From the NCBI GenBank assembly GCA_905250025.1, contig CAJNOJ010000007.1, positions 806,001 through 870,000 on the forward strand: a stretch of 64,000 nt of DNA. Direction: 5' to 3'. The stretch is from Adineta ricciae. Taxonomy: Eukaryota; Rotifera; Eurotatoria; Adinetida; Adinetidae. The notes under the pieces were generated by a model that worked only from the letters and a program-made list of their open reading frames with translations, did no database searches and was not told the DNA's origin. Position numbers and translations under genes: made by a program. This document shows positions 12,808 through 24,375 of the stretch, piece by piece. The first letter of the stretch is position 1, and each line of letters opens with the position of its first letter.

Positions 12808-13194
12808 TTAACAAGCAGAATGACAATAAGTGCACCGAGAAGTATTCGTATGTGTGTGTGTGTGTGTGCGTAGTAAAATGCAGTGCACTGCTTCGAAGTA
12901 TGTTCGAGTTTGCGCGTGAAACAAAGGAAAAGTAAAAAACAGAATCATCTTGTTTTGACTCGTTACGCGATTCATTAGGTAAACACATGTGACATTGGCT
13001 TTTTTATCTTGATTTGACTGCCTTTCGTTCTTATTCAATGCTGAAATGAAGAAAAAACCTGAATCATTGTCTGACGAATTGTTTTTTTCGAAACGAGCAC
13101 TGGCAGCATCGATTGCTTTTCCGTACGTGATTATGTCACCAATTCTATCAATCACATAAGTATCTTTTCGACGATACGTTTTTCGTTTATCCAT
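12808..13194 (-). other. Open reading frame upstream of the zinc-finger gene, possible 5' exon
   Basis: A 128-codon frame starts MDKRKTYRRKDTYVIDRIGD. Its first 60 residues look protein-like (charged, mixed composition), while its 3' part runs through the TG microsatellite (reading as His/Thr repeats) and is unlikely to be coding. It could be the first exon of the zinc-finger gene or a separate small gene. I could not identify a clean donor, so I do not call it a gene. Confidence 0.25.
12851..12868. repeat. (TG)n microsatellite
   Basis: Nine TG units in the region just upstream of the minus-strand zinc-finger gene. Confidence 0.9.
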
Positions 13195-13746
13195 TTGTAT
13201 TGAATATGTTTATTCAATGTATACATGTAACCGTGAAGTGTCCTTTGCATTTCAATAAGAGAGTCAAATCATAAGAGCAGCTTCTTGAGATGTTGTCTGT
13301 GATTTATTCTCTTTAATTCGCTCCTATTGTTCATATCCATTATCACATATGTACTTACAATAAGATGTGTAATCCGTTATCTCCGAAGTTCATCAGCAAT
13401 ACTCGGAGAGGATAAGAAATCAAATAATGTGTCTTCAATTAACGAATATTGATCATAAACTAATTAGTTACATTCGAATTCATTTCACAATAGCAATATG
13501 TACATATGCAAATGAATACTGAAAGAAATTAACGTGCCACTTGACGTTTTTCGTTTAATAACATACATAATTTTCCGAATAGAAATTGTATGTATGCATT
13601 CGATGAAGTCAAAAACTTAATCGCCTATAAGGAAAGAAATATTGAATCATAAATGAATCTCTCTGCATTATTTTTATCATCTTATTGCTATTTGACTGTG
13701 TTAACCATGTCCAATCGTTTGTCACTTGGTATAGCTGGCGGGTTCA

Positions 13747-13967
13747 TTCATTTCCGTTTATTGAAGTGTAACACATGTGATGAGTTGTCATTCATAATGA
13801 ATAATACTCGTCGCGAATGCTTCGGTCATTAGATTTTGTTCATTTTTCGGAAACGAAGAAGACAAGAATAACAAGCGACTTAACGAAGATGCTTTTCTCT
13901 GATCTTTATCACCTTGTTGATGAGCAAAAAGACTATTTCAGACGACAATGTCTAGTCAAAACATTAA
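13747..13967. repeat. 221-bp direct repeat, first copy, left of the N gap
   Basis: Reads identically to 13969-14189, with only one N between the copies. The exactness, and the same 221-bp length at the second gap (15889), point to an unmerged contig overlap rather than a biological tandem duplication. Confidence 0.9.
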
Positions 13968-13968
13968 N

Positions 13969-14189
13969 TTCATTTCCGTTTATTGAAGTGTAACACATGT
14001 GATGAGTTGTCATTCATAATGAATAATACTCGTCGCGAATGCTTCGGTCATTAGATTTTGTTCATTTTTCGGAAACGAAGAAGACAAGAATAACAAGCGA
14101 CTTAACGAAGATGCTTTTCTCTGATCTTTATCACCTTGTTGATGAGCAAAAAGACTATTTCAGACGACAATGTCTAGTCAAAACATTAA
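13969..14189. repeat. 221-bp direct repeat, second copy, right of the N gap
   Basis: Second copy of 13747-13967. Sequence beyond 14189 continues as unique DNA. If this is an assembly artefact, one copy plus the N should be removed. Confidence 0.9.
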
Positions 14190-14817
14190 CGCGTTCCGGT
14201 TATATACTTATATGTTGTCATGGTTGAAAACTAAAAAAGCCTATTAAAGATTATTATGTCGCAGAAATATTTTCTTCTCGAATATTAAACCGCATAACCA
14301 ATTGTTTGACGAAGGATATAATAGCTTTTGTTATGCTTAGTCATATGGATCAATTGACATGAACAACATTGTCATCGATTCAGCTAACATAACGATACGT
14401 TGGATGATTGAATGAATTGAACCCTACGGCGGTTCTTCTCTCTAAATGGTCTTATATCGATTGAGTCATCGATACGGTTGAATCTATTTTTATGGACATT
14501 CCACTTTCGATCATTCATTGCGTTCAAATGATCACTCATGACTTATTCTTTTCGTATTTTTCACACGACGATGATGATGACCACGTAGAAGAGAAAGAAT
14601 CGATAAAGAATGGATCGATAGGACATATAGACAAATTTCATATGGTTAGCCAATAGGTAAGAACGAGAGAAAGAGAGAGAGAGAAAAGAAGAAAAGAAGA
14701 AATCGACGCGTCATTCATATATGTATATAAATTGAAACTTGTTAAAAATTAGGCTCATTTCACTTGTCCGTAACGTCTGCTGTCTATAAATAAAACACAT
14801 CTTCGACAATTATCATC

Positions 14818-17800
14818 ATGTGGCTCGTTCTCTTAGCCACTCTAATTTTAATTCGTAAGAGCTTAGTCAATGATCTCTCCGAAATTATTTCTTTGTCTTT
14901 CTTAGCTTTTAATCATTGTTTTCACATCTCAAATCTTTGTCAAAGTAAATGCTTAAATAATGGCACCTGTATTGTCAATGTCGAAGATAAACGAGAATCC
15001 TGTTTATGTACATCAGCGTTTACCGGCGATCGTTGTCAAATCAATATCGACGAGTGTTCAAGTTCTCCCTGTCGTAACGATGGATCGTGTATAGATGGCC
15101 TTGGTGAATTTATGTGCTCATGTCCACAAGGTAAGAACATATTTTCCATTAGTCATCTTTCTCTTTATTTTGATCGATAAGATGTGCACATCCCCGGATG
15201 TACTCTATTCACATAGAGACAAAAGAATGTACATCAATTTGAAGGTTTCATTACACTTGACAAAACGCTTTTTTTTCTCATACACACGATCGGGTGAATG
15301 ATTTGCAATTCCCTATTGAATATAAAAGAAAAGTGAACATGTACATTTGTTGTCATACTTGAAATCAATGACAACTCTTAACGCGTGTGTTCAGATGAGA
15401 GAAAAAGAAGCAAATAATTCAGAGGATATTTGAGAATTCTCAGAAAATGAAGTGGAACAAATAGGCACGCGTACCATTAACACTATCATTGAATATTTCA
15501 ATGTCCACGCTAAAAAAATTCTTCCCATAATTATTTCAGATAGAGATCAGTATCTCACACGTTTTTATTTGATTGCAAATAAATAGAGAAAAGAGCATCA
15601 TTCGCAGCGGTGTGCGTGTCGCCGGTTGAAAAGCGGTCGGAAGATGAAAGAAGATGCACATGTCTGTGATGAGATCGTAATCTCACGGTTTATTCCCATC
15701 GAACGCTTTTTCTCTTTTCCTATCAAGTCTTTGCGATATCCTGTTTGTTTTCTCTTGTCTACCGGCAAGATGACGAATATTTTTCGTCTTCTGTGATAAT
15801 CACAAATGACATTATTTTGCTTAATTTGCTTTTATCTTTTATTCAGGATACGCAGGTCGTTTTTGTGAAAATGTCATTGATCCATGTCNGATGAGATCGT
15901 AATCTCACGGTTTATTCCCATCGAACGCTTTTTCTCTTTTCCTATCAAGTCTTTGCGATATCCTGTTTGTTTTCTCTTGTCTACCGGCAAGATGACGAAT
16001 ATTTTTCGTCTTCTGTGATAATCACAAATGACATTATTTTGCTTAATTTGCTTTTATCTTTTATTCAGGATACGCAGGTCGTTTTTGTGAAAATGTCATT
16101 GATCCATGTCAGAATAATCCGTGCGAAAACCAAGGAACCTGCATTCGTATTACTGAAAATAAAGATTTCCGTTGTGTTTGTCCAACCAATTATTCCGGTC
16201 GAACGTGTAATGTCTTTATAAAAGATTTCTGTGCATCATCACCATGCTTCGCAAATGCTACATGCGAAAATCTACCTGATGGATATCGATGTTCTTGTCC
16301 GCCGAATCAAACATGTGATCGAACAAAGATAAAGAACACAAGCTGTTCAGCATCCAACGGGACAAACAAATGTGTATATGGCACATGCAATCGAGATATA
16401 TGCTCTTGTTTTCCTGGCTGGACAGGAGACTTTTGTACAGATGACATTGACGAATGTCGAAGTAAACCGTGTGCTGATCAAGGAATGTGTTATGTAAGTA
16501 TTACCTGTGAATAGCTTTTGAAGAGAAACGTTCGAAAATGGATTATAATCTTTTAGAATACACCGGGTTCGTATGTATGCATATGTCCACCGGGAACGGC
16601 GAATAACAATTGTCAAAGTAGTCAATGTACACAATCATCGTGTTTAAATGGCGGCATATGTGCGAAAAAAGATGGAGGTATGCGAATGTTAGAAAGGTGC
16701 CTGATTAATTGATCGAAATGAAATTTCATTTTTTCTCGTAGGAGTATCCTTTTGTCAATGTCCAGCTAATTTCTACGGCCATTCTTGTGAACTTCTGGTT
16801 GTTAATACTCGTAATACGCAAGCGACCATTGATACATGCTTAGTGAATAATTGCTCACTGAAAGGAAACAACAATCGATGCGATCGAGAATGTAATTATG
16901 CCCAATGTCAATTCGATAATTACGAATGCACATTAAAACGTGATCCGTGGGATTTATGTCCAATCAGTGACTGTTCACATTTATTCCGTAATGAACAATG
17001 TGATGAAAAGTGTAATATTAAAGAATGTTTATTCGATGGTTTCGATTGCGATCGACAGTCATCAACGTGCAAGTAAGTTGTTTCACTACATGGCTTTCCT
17101 CTGCTAAGGCTGTTTCGACTTTTCAGTAAATCGTATTGTGAATCACGAGCCTTGAATGGAATATGCGATCATGAATGCAATAAGATGGATTGTAATTATG
17201 ATCGTGATGATTGCTTACCAACACAGAACGATGGACTACTTGGAACGATAATCTTACAATTGGAAATAACTCGAGAAACGTTCGAACAACGCAAGCAAAT
17301 GTTTCTTCAAAGATTTAGTTCAATCTTGAATAGTCCAGTGAAGATTTCATTGAATAAAGATGGAAGTGAATTGATTCTGCCTTGGTACAAAGACGGAAAT
17401 GAGAAAAGCAAACCGATTGGGTACGTTCGATTTTCCTCTCGAGAAACAAAAGTCAAGATCAAAAATTTATTCTTTAGCATCAAAATTTATATTACTATTT
17501 TGAAAACATGCAATACAACATTGGCTGCTGGATGTCAGTTCGACAATGTTCGTCAATCGGTCGATTTTCTTGGTGCACTGCAACAGAATGGCGAATTAGC
17601 TGAACGTCTTCAAATGCCCATCTCTGATATCAATATTCTTCCTGATCATGCTCAACCAGTGAAAGACAAATCGACGTACATATATGTCGCAACAATCATT
17701 CCTTGCTTTTTGGTATTAACAGCTCTAGTTGGCTATGGTTTATTGCATCGACCTAAGCGAATTATTAAGGCACCTGTTTGGTGGCCACCGACATTGATCG

Positions 17801-19285
17801 ATGAAACAAAACGTGAAATTCCCTGGATGAATCGTTCGAAGACAAAAAATAGCAATTATGATTTACCAACAAATAAACGACAAAAATTTGAACATGATTC
17901 TCTCTCACCAGACTGTGAATCTATGCCGACGAATACATTGAATATTCCTGGTGGACCAAATGGTAATATAAGTGTTTTAGAATTGGAAATCTCTCGTCGA
18001 GATCCATTTGGAAAATATGAAGCAGATGAGGAGGCAACGTTGAATTATTTCATTAATGGCGGTGCGGATGTGCATCAACGTTTAGGCACAAATCAAGAAA
18101 CATTGTTACATCTTGCTTGCCGTCGGAAACGTTTGACAGCAGTTCGAGTTTTGATTTCACATGGTTGTGATGTGAATGCAAGAGATATCTATGGTGCAAC
18201 ACCTTTACTACGTGCTGTATCAGCAAAAGCGTTTGATATTGTACAATTTCTGTTAACTAATGCCAATGTTCTGAAACTGGATATCAATGCAAGTACATAC
18301 ACTTACGAGAAAGACAATGAAGAACTACCGGGCGATAATCCATTGAGAAAAGCTATTCGTGCACACTCAAATGATATTGTCGAATGTTTATTAATTGCGG
18401 GCGCTGATGTGGATGCAACTGATCGTTGTGATACATCAGTTGGAGGAAACGAAACACGAATCGGTAAGTTCATGAGAAAGACAAAGAAAAATTGCTCTAA
18501 TCGAAATTTATTTCATAGGCCGCACAGCTCTACATTATGCTGCAACAGAGAACAATACAAATGGTGCTTTACTGTTACTGAAACATGGCGCGAACATTGA
18601 AGCCCAAGATGAGCACGTAAGTAATGAGAATACTTTCAGTCGTGAATATTTGCGCTGTCTTGTTTTAGCTGGAGACTCCATTATTCAAAGCAGCGTATAA
18701 TCTCGCCTTTGCTACATGGGAAGTGTTGATCTGCCGTGGTGCTAAAAGTCAAATAGCCAATGAAGATGGTTATACACCGAAATCAATTGCCATGAAACAA
18801 ATCGGCGCTGGACCGTTTCGTTTTGGACCGGATAGTGATGAAGTGTTAAATAATATTGAGCCTCAATCAGATGCTGAAAAACATTTCATTCAATGGTTAA
18901 AAAATGAATGTCCACCGAATTGTCGTACGTGATTGTTTTCTATTTCCTTTTCACATACACGAATCTTCTCTTTCCATTAGATTTGGAATCTATCAGTGCG
19001 AAAAAAGAAACCATACGAAAAAAACCATTGGTGAAAAAGAAGAACAACTACACTCCTCACTATCCACAATCGACACAGATGCTCTCCAATTCGCATCCTC
19101 CAATGCCACCACCATCTTACAATGCCATTAACTGTTATCAACAACCATTCTACGGTCAATATTCTCTCCCAACGCCCTATTCTCATGTTGAACATTTTCA
19201 ACCTTCACCTCCTTCAACATCACAATGCGAAATGGCAGATCAAGAACTCTACTTTCCCATATCGTATCCATCATTTAGTTTATGA
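14818..19285 (+). CDS. Notch: Notch receptor, compact form
   Basis: Ten exons join in frame to 1,025 aa (14818-14854, 14906-15130, 16069-16493, 16557-16677, 16742-17072, 17127-17420, 17478-18463, 18519-18616, 18669-18924, 18981-19285). Order: signal peptide; seven EGF-like modules, several with the O-fucose pattern C-x4-S/T-C (CRNDGSC, CENQGTC); three LNR modules (16830-17215); a NOD/NODP-like region; one transmembrane helix (ATIIPCFLVLTALVGYGLL) followed by RPKR; a RAM-type CSL-binding motif (APVWWPPT); about six ankyrin repeats (18030-18780); and a Pro/Ser/Tyr-rich tail with PPSY, the site bound by Nedd4-type WW ligases in fly Notch. Ligand-triggered cleavage releasing the intracellular domain is the family's mechanism. 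Seven EGF modules is far fewer than the 36 of fly Notch. Intron 2 contains the N at 15889. The 57-bp intron at 17421-17477 keeps the frame open and is easily missed. Confidence 0.92.
15668..15888. repeat. 221-bp direct repeat, first copy, left of the N gap in Notch
   Basis: Identical to 15890-16110, separated by one N. It contains the end of the long Notch intron and the first 42 bases of the EGF exon that starts at 16069, so a naive gene model could count that exon start twice. Confidence 0.9.
15890..16110. repeat. 221-bp direct repeat, second copy, in Notch
   Basis: Second copy of 15668-15888. The exon continues correctly only from this copy, so this is the one used in the Notch model. Confidence 0.9.
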
Positions 19286-19378
19286 TTTATCTTTCCTTTT
19301 TTTTTGTTTTCCTCTTCGTATTCTTTTTTCTTGTGTTTCTTTCATCCCCGGTGATTGTATCATGTAATATAATAATTA

Positions 19379-19384
19379 AATAAA
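19379..19384 (+). terminator. AATAAA polyadenylation signal of Notch
   Basis: The hexamer lies about 95 bp after the Notch stop codon in an AT-rich 3'UTR and 187 bp before the next start codon. Confidence 0.5.
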
Positions 19385-19570
19385 TCAAATCTATTTAAAA
19401 CACCATATCTCAAATCTTATTTCACACTTGATAAACATCGCTTCTTTCCGTACGTCATTTGATACATTTAGTTCTTATCATTTGAATCGATGTGGATGAT
19501 CAATGATAAAAACTTAAATTTCTATTCTATATTCATTTAAACGATATAACGACATTAAACGTTTGCTACT

Positions 19571-20729
19571 ATGGAGGAAGCCTTGGAAAATTTCACAGTG
19601 TCTGATGATCTAATATCGTACACTGTTCATTTGGAAGATTCTGTCCGACCAAGTTCAACTTCCTTTCTGATCTTAAAACATTTCTTACGATTTACCTGTC
19701 TGTTTGTCGTTATTGTTTGTCCATGGGCAAACTTTAAACTAATACAATTGTTCAAGTCACATTTATTCTACAAAAATTCGTCATTAAAATGGTATATTAT
19801 CCACAAAGCTGTATTCGATACTGTGTATATGCTCATATCAATACCTATCATCGGCTTACTCACCTTTAATATCGATGTTATTCATAAGAATTTATTTACC
19901 TGTAAATTCATAACTTACCTACATTATTTGGCAGATGATTTGATAACCATGATGCTTACGCTAGCTTGCGTTGATCGAATGTTGCGAATAACGTGTAATC
20001 TGCGTATTCAGACGCGTTTTTCTCTAATTATTTGTATTGTTGTTACATGTCTGTTCGCTATTTCGAATATTCATCATATTATACGTTTACAACATGATCA
20101 TGGCTTTTGCCATAAAACATATATCGGTATTTGGGACTATGATTACGATATTTATTATTCGTTAGTGTATACATCGATATCATGGTTTATCATGTTTGTA
20201 TCCTCATTGAATTTAACAGTAAGTGTCTATTGTGATCGTGTACGACGTGCAAAATTGAATCAATCAAAGCAACAGAATCAACAAATACAGGTTGCCAAGG
20301 GAAAACCGAGAAATGGACACTCGTATGCAATGGATAGTGATCGACTGGAATTAATTCACAGTACAGGTAAGGATTTCTATTTGAAAGCAACTGTGAACAT
20401 TCGTTGTGTAAACAGATGAGTGGGAAGATTCAACATCGATCACGATTGAACCAAATCACGTTGGTACGAATAGACCTGCCGAAGAAGAACAACAAGATAA
20501 TGCAGAATTACAATTAACTGTTGGTGTATTAATAACTTCGGCGATCTTTCTTCTATGTAATTTACCAAATTTCATCATTTTCCTCATGAGATTTGTGTTT
20601 CTCTCGAGTTTTTCGGCCATAGGTTCCACGTTTATACATATTGCACTTTTTCCTCTACTGATCGCTCACACAGTATCATATTTTATTTTCAACCATTTAC
20701 TTGCACGTTGTTTTCGTAATAATTTCTGA
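19571..20729 (+). CDS. Rhodopsin-type seven-transmembrane receptor (GPCR)
   Basis: Two exons (19571-20366, 20416-20729) give 369 aa. The first exon carries an N-glycosylation-like N-terminus (ENFTV) and about five hydrophobic helices; the second, after an Asp/Glu-rich loop, supplies the last two (LTVGVLITSAIFLLCNLPNF and FIHIALFPLLIAHTVSYFIF). A Cys before TM3 (LFTCKFITYL) and one in the second extracellular loop (HGFCHKTY) could form the conserved disulfide. The TM3 end reads ACVDRMLRI, a DRY-like variant. I see no canonical NPxxY in TM7. The third intracellular loop is long, basic and Gln-rich (KQQNQQIQ). This fits the large, divergent peptide/orphan receptor sets of lophotrochozoans. The ligand cannot be read from the sequence. 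Confidence 0.78.
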
Positions 20730-20810
20730 TAAATGCTTTCATACGTTCTCTTCTCGCCCTAAACAAGAATTTCCAATTTCTTTTTTGTTCATTGATTCTT
20801 TTTGTTGTTC

Positions 20811-20816
20811 AATAAA
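20811..20816 (+). terminator. AATAAA polyadenylation signal of the GPCR gene
   Basis: The hexamer lies 81 bp after the GPCR stop codon, following a T-rich 3'UTR. Confidence 0.55.
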
Positions 20817-21003
20817 AATATTTACGAATGCAAAACGAAAACTTCGCTGAACGTTTACCGCTCAAAAACTGCGCGCTTTTTAAGATTTACTACTTTCGCG
20901 CGACGTGATCCCTAGTGATCTAATTATCATCTTTTATCGCATACATCTAATACTGATTTTTGTAACTTCGTTGATCCTTTTGATTTCTTCCAACTAATTC
21001 ATC

Positions 21004-21243
21004 ATGGCCAAACGACATTCGCATACAGCGAAAAAGAACAAATCAACGTCCGGACATAAATCGAAATCTCATAAAGGAAGAAAAAGTCATGCAAAGCGTG
21101 TAGGTAAACATCCAAAATCGAAACGTTCAACTTCGTCATCGAGAAAACAAGGTCATCATAAACATAAAAGTAAGATAGAACTCTGTTGAGATTCAATTCA
21201 CACGTTTGTTTGTATAGAAGCAATCAAAATGACTCAAGCATGA
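21004..21243 (+). CDS. Very small Lys/His/Ser-rich basic protein
   Basis: Two exons (21004-21169, 21218-21243; GTAAGA donor, TGTATAG acceptor) give 63 aa. About half the residues are Lys, Arg or His and most others are Ser, Gly or Thr (MAKRHSHTAKKNKSTSGHKS at the start, KQGHHKHKKAIKMTQA at the end). No hydrophobic core is visible, so it is expected to be disordered and strongly basic; a nucleic-acid or chromatin-binding role, like small histone-H1-tail or protamine-type proteins, is possible but not shown. Without the splice the frame would end 6 codons later. The start codon sits in a CATCATGGCC context. A GC-rich patch near 20870-20910 (repeated CGCGC) lies upstream and may belong to its promoter. 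Confidence 0.62.
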
Positions 21244-21991
21244 AGCTGCCAGCGAAATAATTCCGCCAAATGAAGGAAAATATAAACTATTTTATTATGC
21301 ACGATATTCTTGACGCGAATTTCTGTTTTTTTCTCTTTCAAGCCAGAATTATATTTCATTACATACGCATTCAAATGTTGATAACATCTGGCAGACATTT
21401 CATTGCGAATAAAACTTGCAATGTAATACTGTAGTTTGAAATGTTTAACGTATGGACGGATATTTATAAAGCAATATTCTCGATAGAGACTTTCATCAAA
21501 AGAGCAAGTCGCATCAAGTGTAGAGATGAAATCAGTGATAGAATTTATTAAAACTAATTTTTCTCTCCAAAGTAACCGAGAAGTAGCACTATTGCATATT
21601 CACTCATGATTCATCAGATGTTAGTTCTTTTTCAACGTTGAAGTTAGAATGAACATTCTTGAAAATATGTGTCAAGATGTACTCTCATGCGTCACATAAC
21701 TTTGACTGTTTCAAGAGAAACAAACAACAAAATCAACGGTAGATGGCACTGTTTTTGTCAAGCGTGAATTGACTGACATCTCGAATAGAACGTATCGAAG
21801 GAAAACGGAGAGCTCACATGTGATTGAACAAAATAACGGAACAATGAGAAACTAGGAAAAAAAATAAATAAACAATAAATACATGAGTGCATAGAATTTG
21901 ACTGCAGCAATTGTTTTCTTTGACTAATTGCACATAGATTTTAGTTTAATAGGTCATTTTTCATTCATTTGTTAACATTTCGTTTTTTAAG
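21244..21991. other. Intergenic region
   Basis: AT-rich, no coding exon or RNA gene recognised. It ends with a T-run and AAG touching the next start codon, which looks like a splice acceptor. Confidence 0.45.
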
Positions 21992-24109
21992 ATGTCAGAA
22001 TCGACGTCCATCGAAGAGCAAACGACGAATGATGCAATAACTACAAACGAACAACCGAGGAAATATCTTCGTAGGAACAATGTAAGAATTTCGAATGAAC
22101 GAGACTTTTTAAACCTACGGCTGCATTGTTTTTCATTTCACTAGGATGTCAGCATAGGCGTCGTGAGTATCCATCTATATAAAGAAAAGAATTCTTTGAA
22201 TCATTGCCACTTCTTATAGACAACTCGTTCTCGACAACGTGAACAAGATCAGAAAGGTAAAGATTCTGAATCCATGCCAACCGATCAAACAATGCCAGAG
22301 ACTACATCGCCCACAGAACAATGCGCTATATGTATGGAGAATTTTGCTAGACAAGAAGTTGGTATTCCAGAAAACTGTGAACATACATTCTGTTTGGCTT
22401 GTATTATTGAATGGGCTAAAGTAAGATCAAGAGTAAAAGATGATTTATAGCCGAATATTTTATTTAGAAAAACAATTCATGTCCAATTGACCGTAAAGTT
22501 TTCCGAAAGATATTTAAAAAGCATTCATTCACTAGTCCAAACCCATACGATACAGTATGTACAAGCAATTTTAGTCATCCTTGAAAATTATTTTTCTCTT
22601 CATCTTTTCAATAGATGAAAGTTCAGGATAATCGTTTAGAATTACAGTTAGAAGACAATTTTCTTGAAATGATCGACGACGACATCACATGTCGTGTTTG
22701 TGGTCGTGACGACCAAGAAGATCTTTTATTAATCTGTGATGAATGTGGAAATGGTTATCATACATTTTGTCTGGAATTACCAGGCGTTCCTGACACACCT
22801 GAATGGATGTGTCCATTATGTGAAGTGGATCGATTGTCGGCAACCGAAGATCTGTACGATGATAGTGATCTCGAAGAACTTCAACAAATTCTTTTTGATG
22901 ATACTATGAACACAACTGATACAGAAGTATGATGTTTTCAATATCTTGATGAATACAACCGATTAATTTTCGAACAATCTAGCCTACTGATACAACTACG
23001 CCTGTTAGACAGCCAAGAGTACGACAGACAGCACGTATGAGTATGTGATAACGAAAGACATTTTCGTCGTAATCATATACATGTAGGGACAGGTGGTGTG
23101 CGCAATCAACGTACAGCATCACCAAACGCAAGATCACGACATCGGCCATCGCAGCGAAGACGACGACGTGCATCCGCTCCAAGACGACAAACTCCATTGC
23201 AGCAACAACGGCAACGCCAAAGACGTCAACAAACAGCTTTGAATAATGTCACTCGACGAATAGAAAGAGTTAATGTAAGCAGTTTCTCAATCGTGTTGCA
23301 ATTATCTAATTTAGACGATAGCATAGAACATTAAATAAAGTTTCCAATGGAAATAAATAGTCAAAGAATTGCTCAAGTTTATTTCCTATTTAGGCAATAA
23401 CAAGAAATGATTCCGTTTCGAGCGGTTCATCCAACGCAAGAAGTGGAACTGAAACATCAAGATTATCAATTTTTGATGGTGAACCTGTTGCCCTGTTCGT
23501 TCAGTCATATATTCACTCTTTTGTTATCTTGTAACTGTATTCTTTCTAGAGACGAAGAGTCATCTTCAACCTCGTCAACAAATCGAGCGATTATCACTCC
23601 AAGGTTTGACTTGCAGAAATATTCCCCTACAAAACTTGCATTTTTTAAAATTTTATAGTGAAGCTGCTCGTCGAATAGCTGCTAGCGGCATTCCAATATT
23701 GACGCGTACACAAACAGAACCTTCTATTAGCAGACAATTGAGTATGCGACGAATGACTCCATCACTCGATCGTATACCTACGCGAACAATTCGTCCGCCA
23801 TTGGTGCCTCAAGCACGAGTGCCTGTTTCTCAACTGCCACGTATTCAACGTCGTGCTAATACGTCAACCCGGGAACGTCAAGTAACTGCAACAATGACAT
23901 CAGCAACTAACAATGATAACACTACTAATACTTCTACACAAACAACAAATGTGTCCTTTCTTGATAATTTAATTCATTCTCAAGAACGTCTTCACAGTCT
24001 ACAAAATGTCCGAATGCACGGGTAAATCCATATATCTATTTAACGTCCATCATGCTTTTCCAACTTCTATTCTTTTCCACATTCTAGACCACATATTGAA
24101 ATATCCTAA
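21992..24109 (+). CDS. PHRF1: RING-PHD protein, homologue of the N-terminal part of PHRF1
   Basis: About ten exons, with one as short as 18 bp near 22144. The RING finger spans exons at about 22318-22510: CAICMENFARQEVGIPENC, then HTFCLACIIEWAKKNNSCPID. A PHD finger follows at 22690-22840: CRVCGRDD, then LLICDECGNGYHTFCLELPG and MCPLC. The order, the spacing and the phrases VGIPENCEHTFCL and NSCPIDR match PHRF1, a nuclear RING-type E3 ligase and histone-mark reader that contacts RNA polymerase II. Downstream is an Arg-rich tract (23098-23230) and a disordered Ser/Thr tail. The last splice joins the codon at 24022 to a short exon that ends PHIEIS and a TAA at 24107. The C-terminal domain expected in PHRF1 is absent here and appears in the next gene. 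A TTTTTTAAG touches the ATG. Confidence 0.83.
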
Positions 24110-24250
24110 AGACGAAGAAGAAGAAAATCGAAATTAACATTATTTTTCTCTTCCTTTACTTATTCTTTGTTATAGTTGATTTGTAAATATGTTTCTGGTT
24201 TTATATGTATGTGTTTGCTGTATCTCTCTTTCCTTGTTTGTTAAATCAGT

Positions 24251-24256
24251 AATAAA
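24251..24256 (+). terminator. AATAAA polyadenylation signal between the PHRF1-like halves
   Basis: Lies 142 bp after the RING-PHD gene's stop codon and 119 bp before the acceptor-like TATTATAG that touches the next ATG. The spacing resembles intergenic regions of trans-spliced operons in other animals. Confidence 0.5.
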
Positions 24257-24375
24257 GAAAATTCCGATACATAGCACGGATCTTGACGACTAGACTGATT
24301 AACGCAAGAGAGTGAGAGACATAAAACATCTTTTGTGTGATTAGTAATTAACTCTGTGTTTTTTTTGTATTATAG

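Larger units (their letters stand above)
13195..14817. other. Intergenic region upstream of Notch, containing an assembly gap
   Basis: About 1.6 kb between a minus-strand and a plus-strand gene, so it should hold both promoters. No coding exon recognised. A 221-bp segment is present twice around a single N at 13968 (see repeat entries). A purine run (GA-rich) lies at about 14665-14700. The short frame inside the repeated copy (14039-14227) appears only because of the repeat context and has no family. Confidence 0.5.

Noticed and set aside
14039-14227. 62-codon open frame in the region upstream of Notch
   Set aside because: It lies in the 221-bp repeated segment, has no family resemblance or splice context, and its duplicate is cut by the N.
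13747-16110. Reading the two 221-bp duplications as mobile-element long terminal or target repeats
   Set aside because: Each pair is separated by one N only, has no element between copies, and both share exactly the same length, which fits an assembly overlap better.
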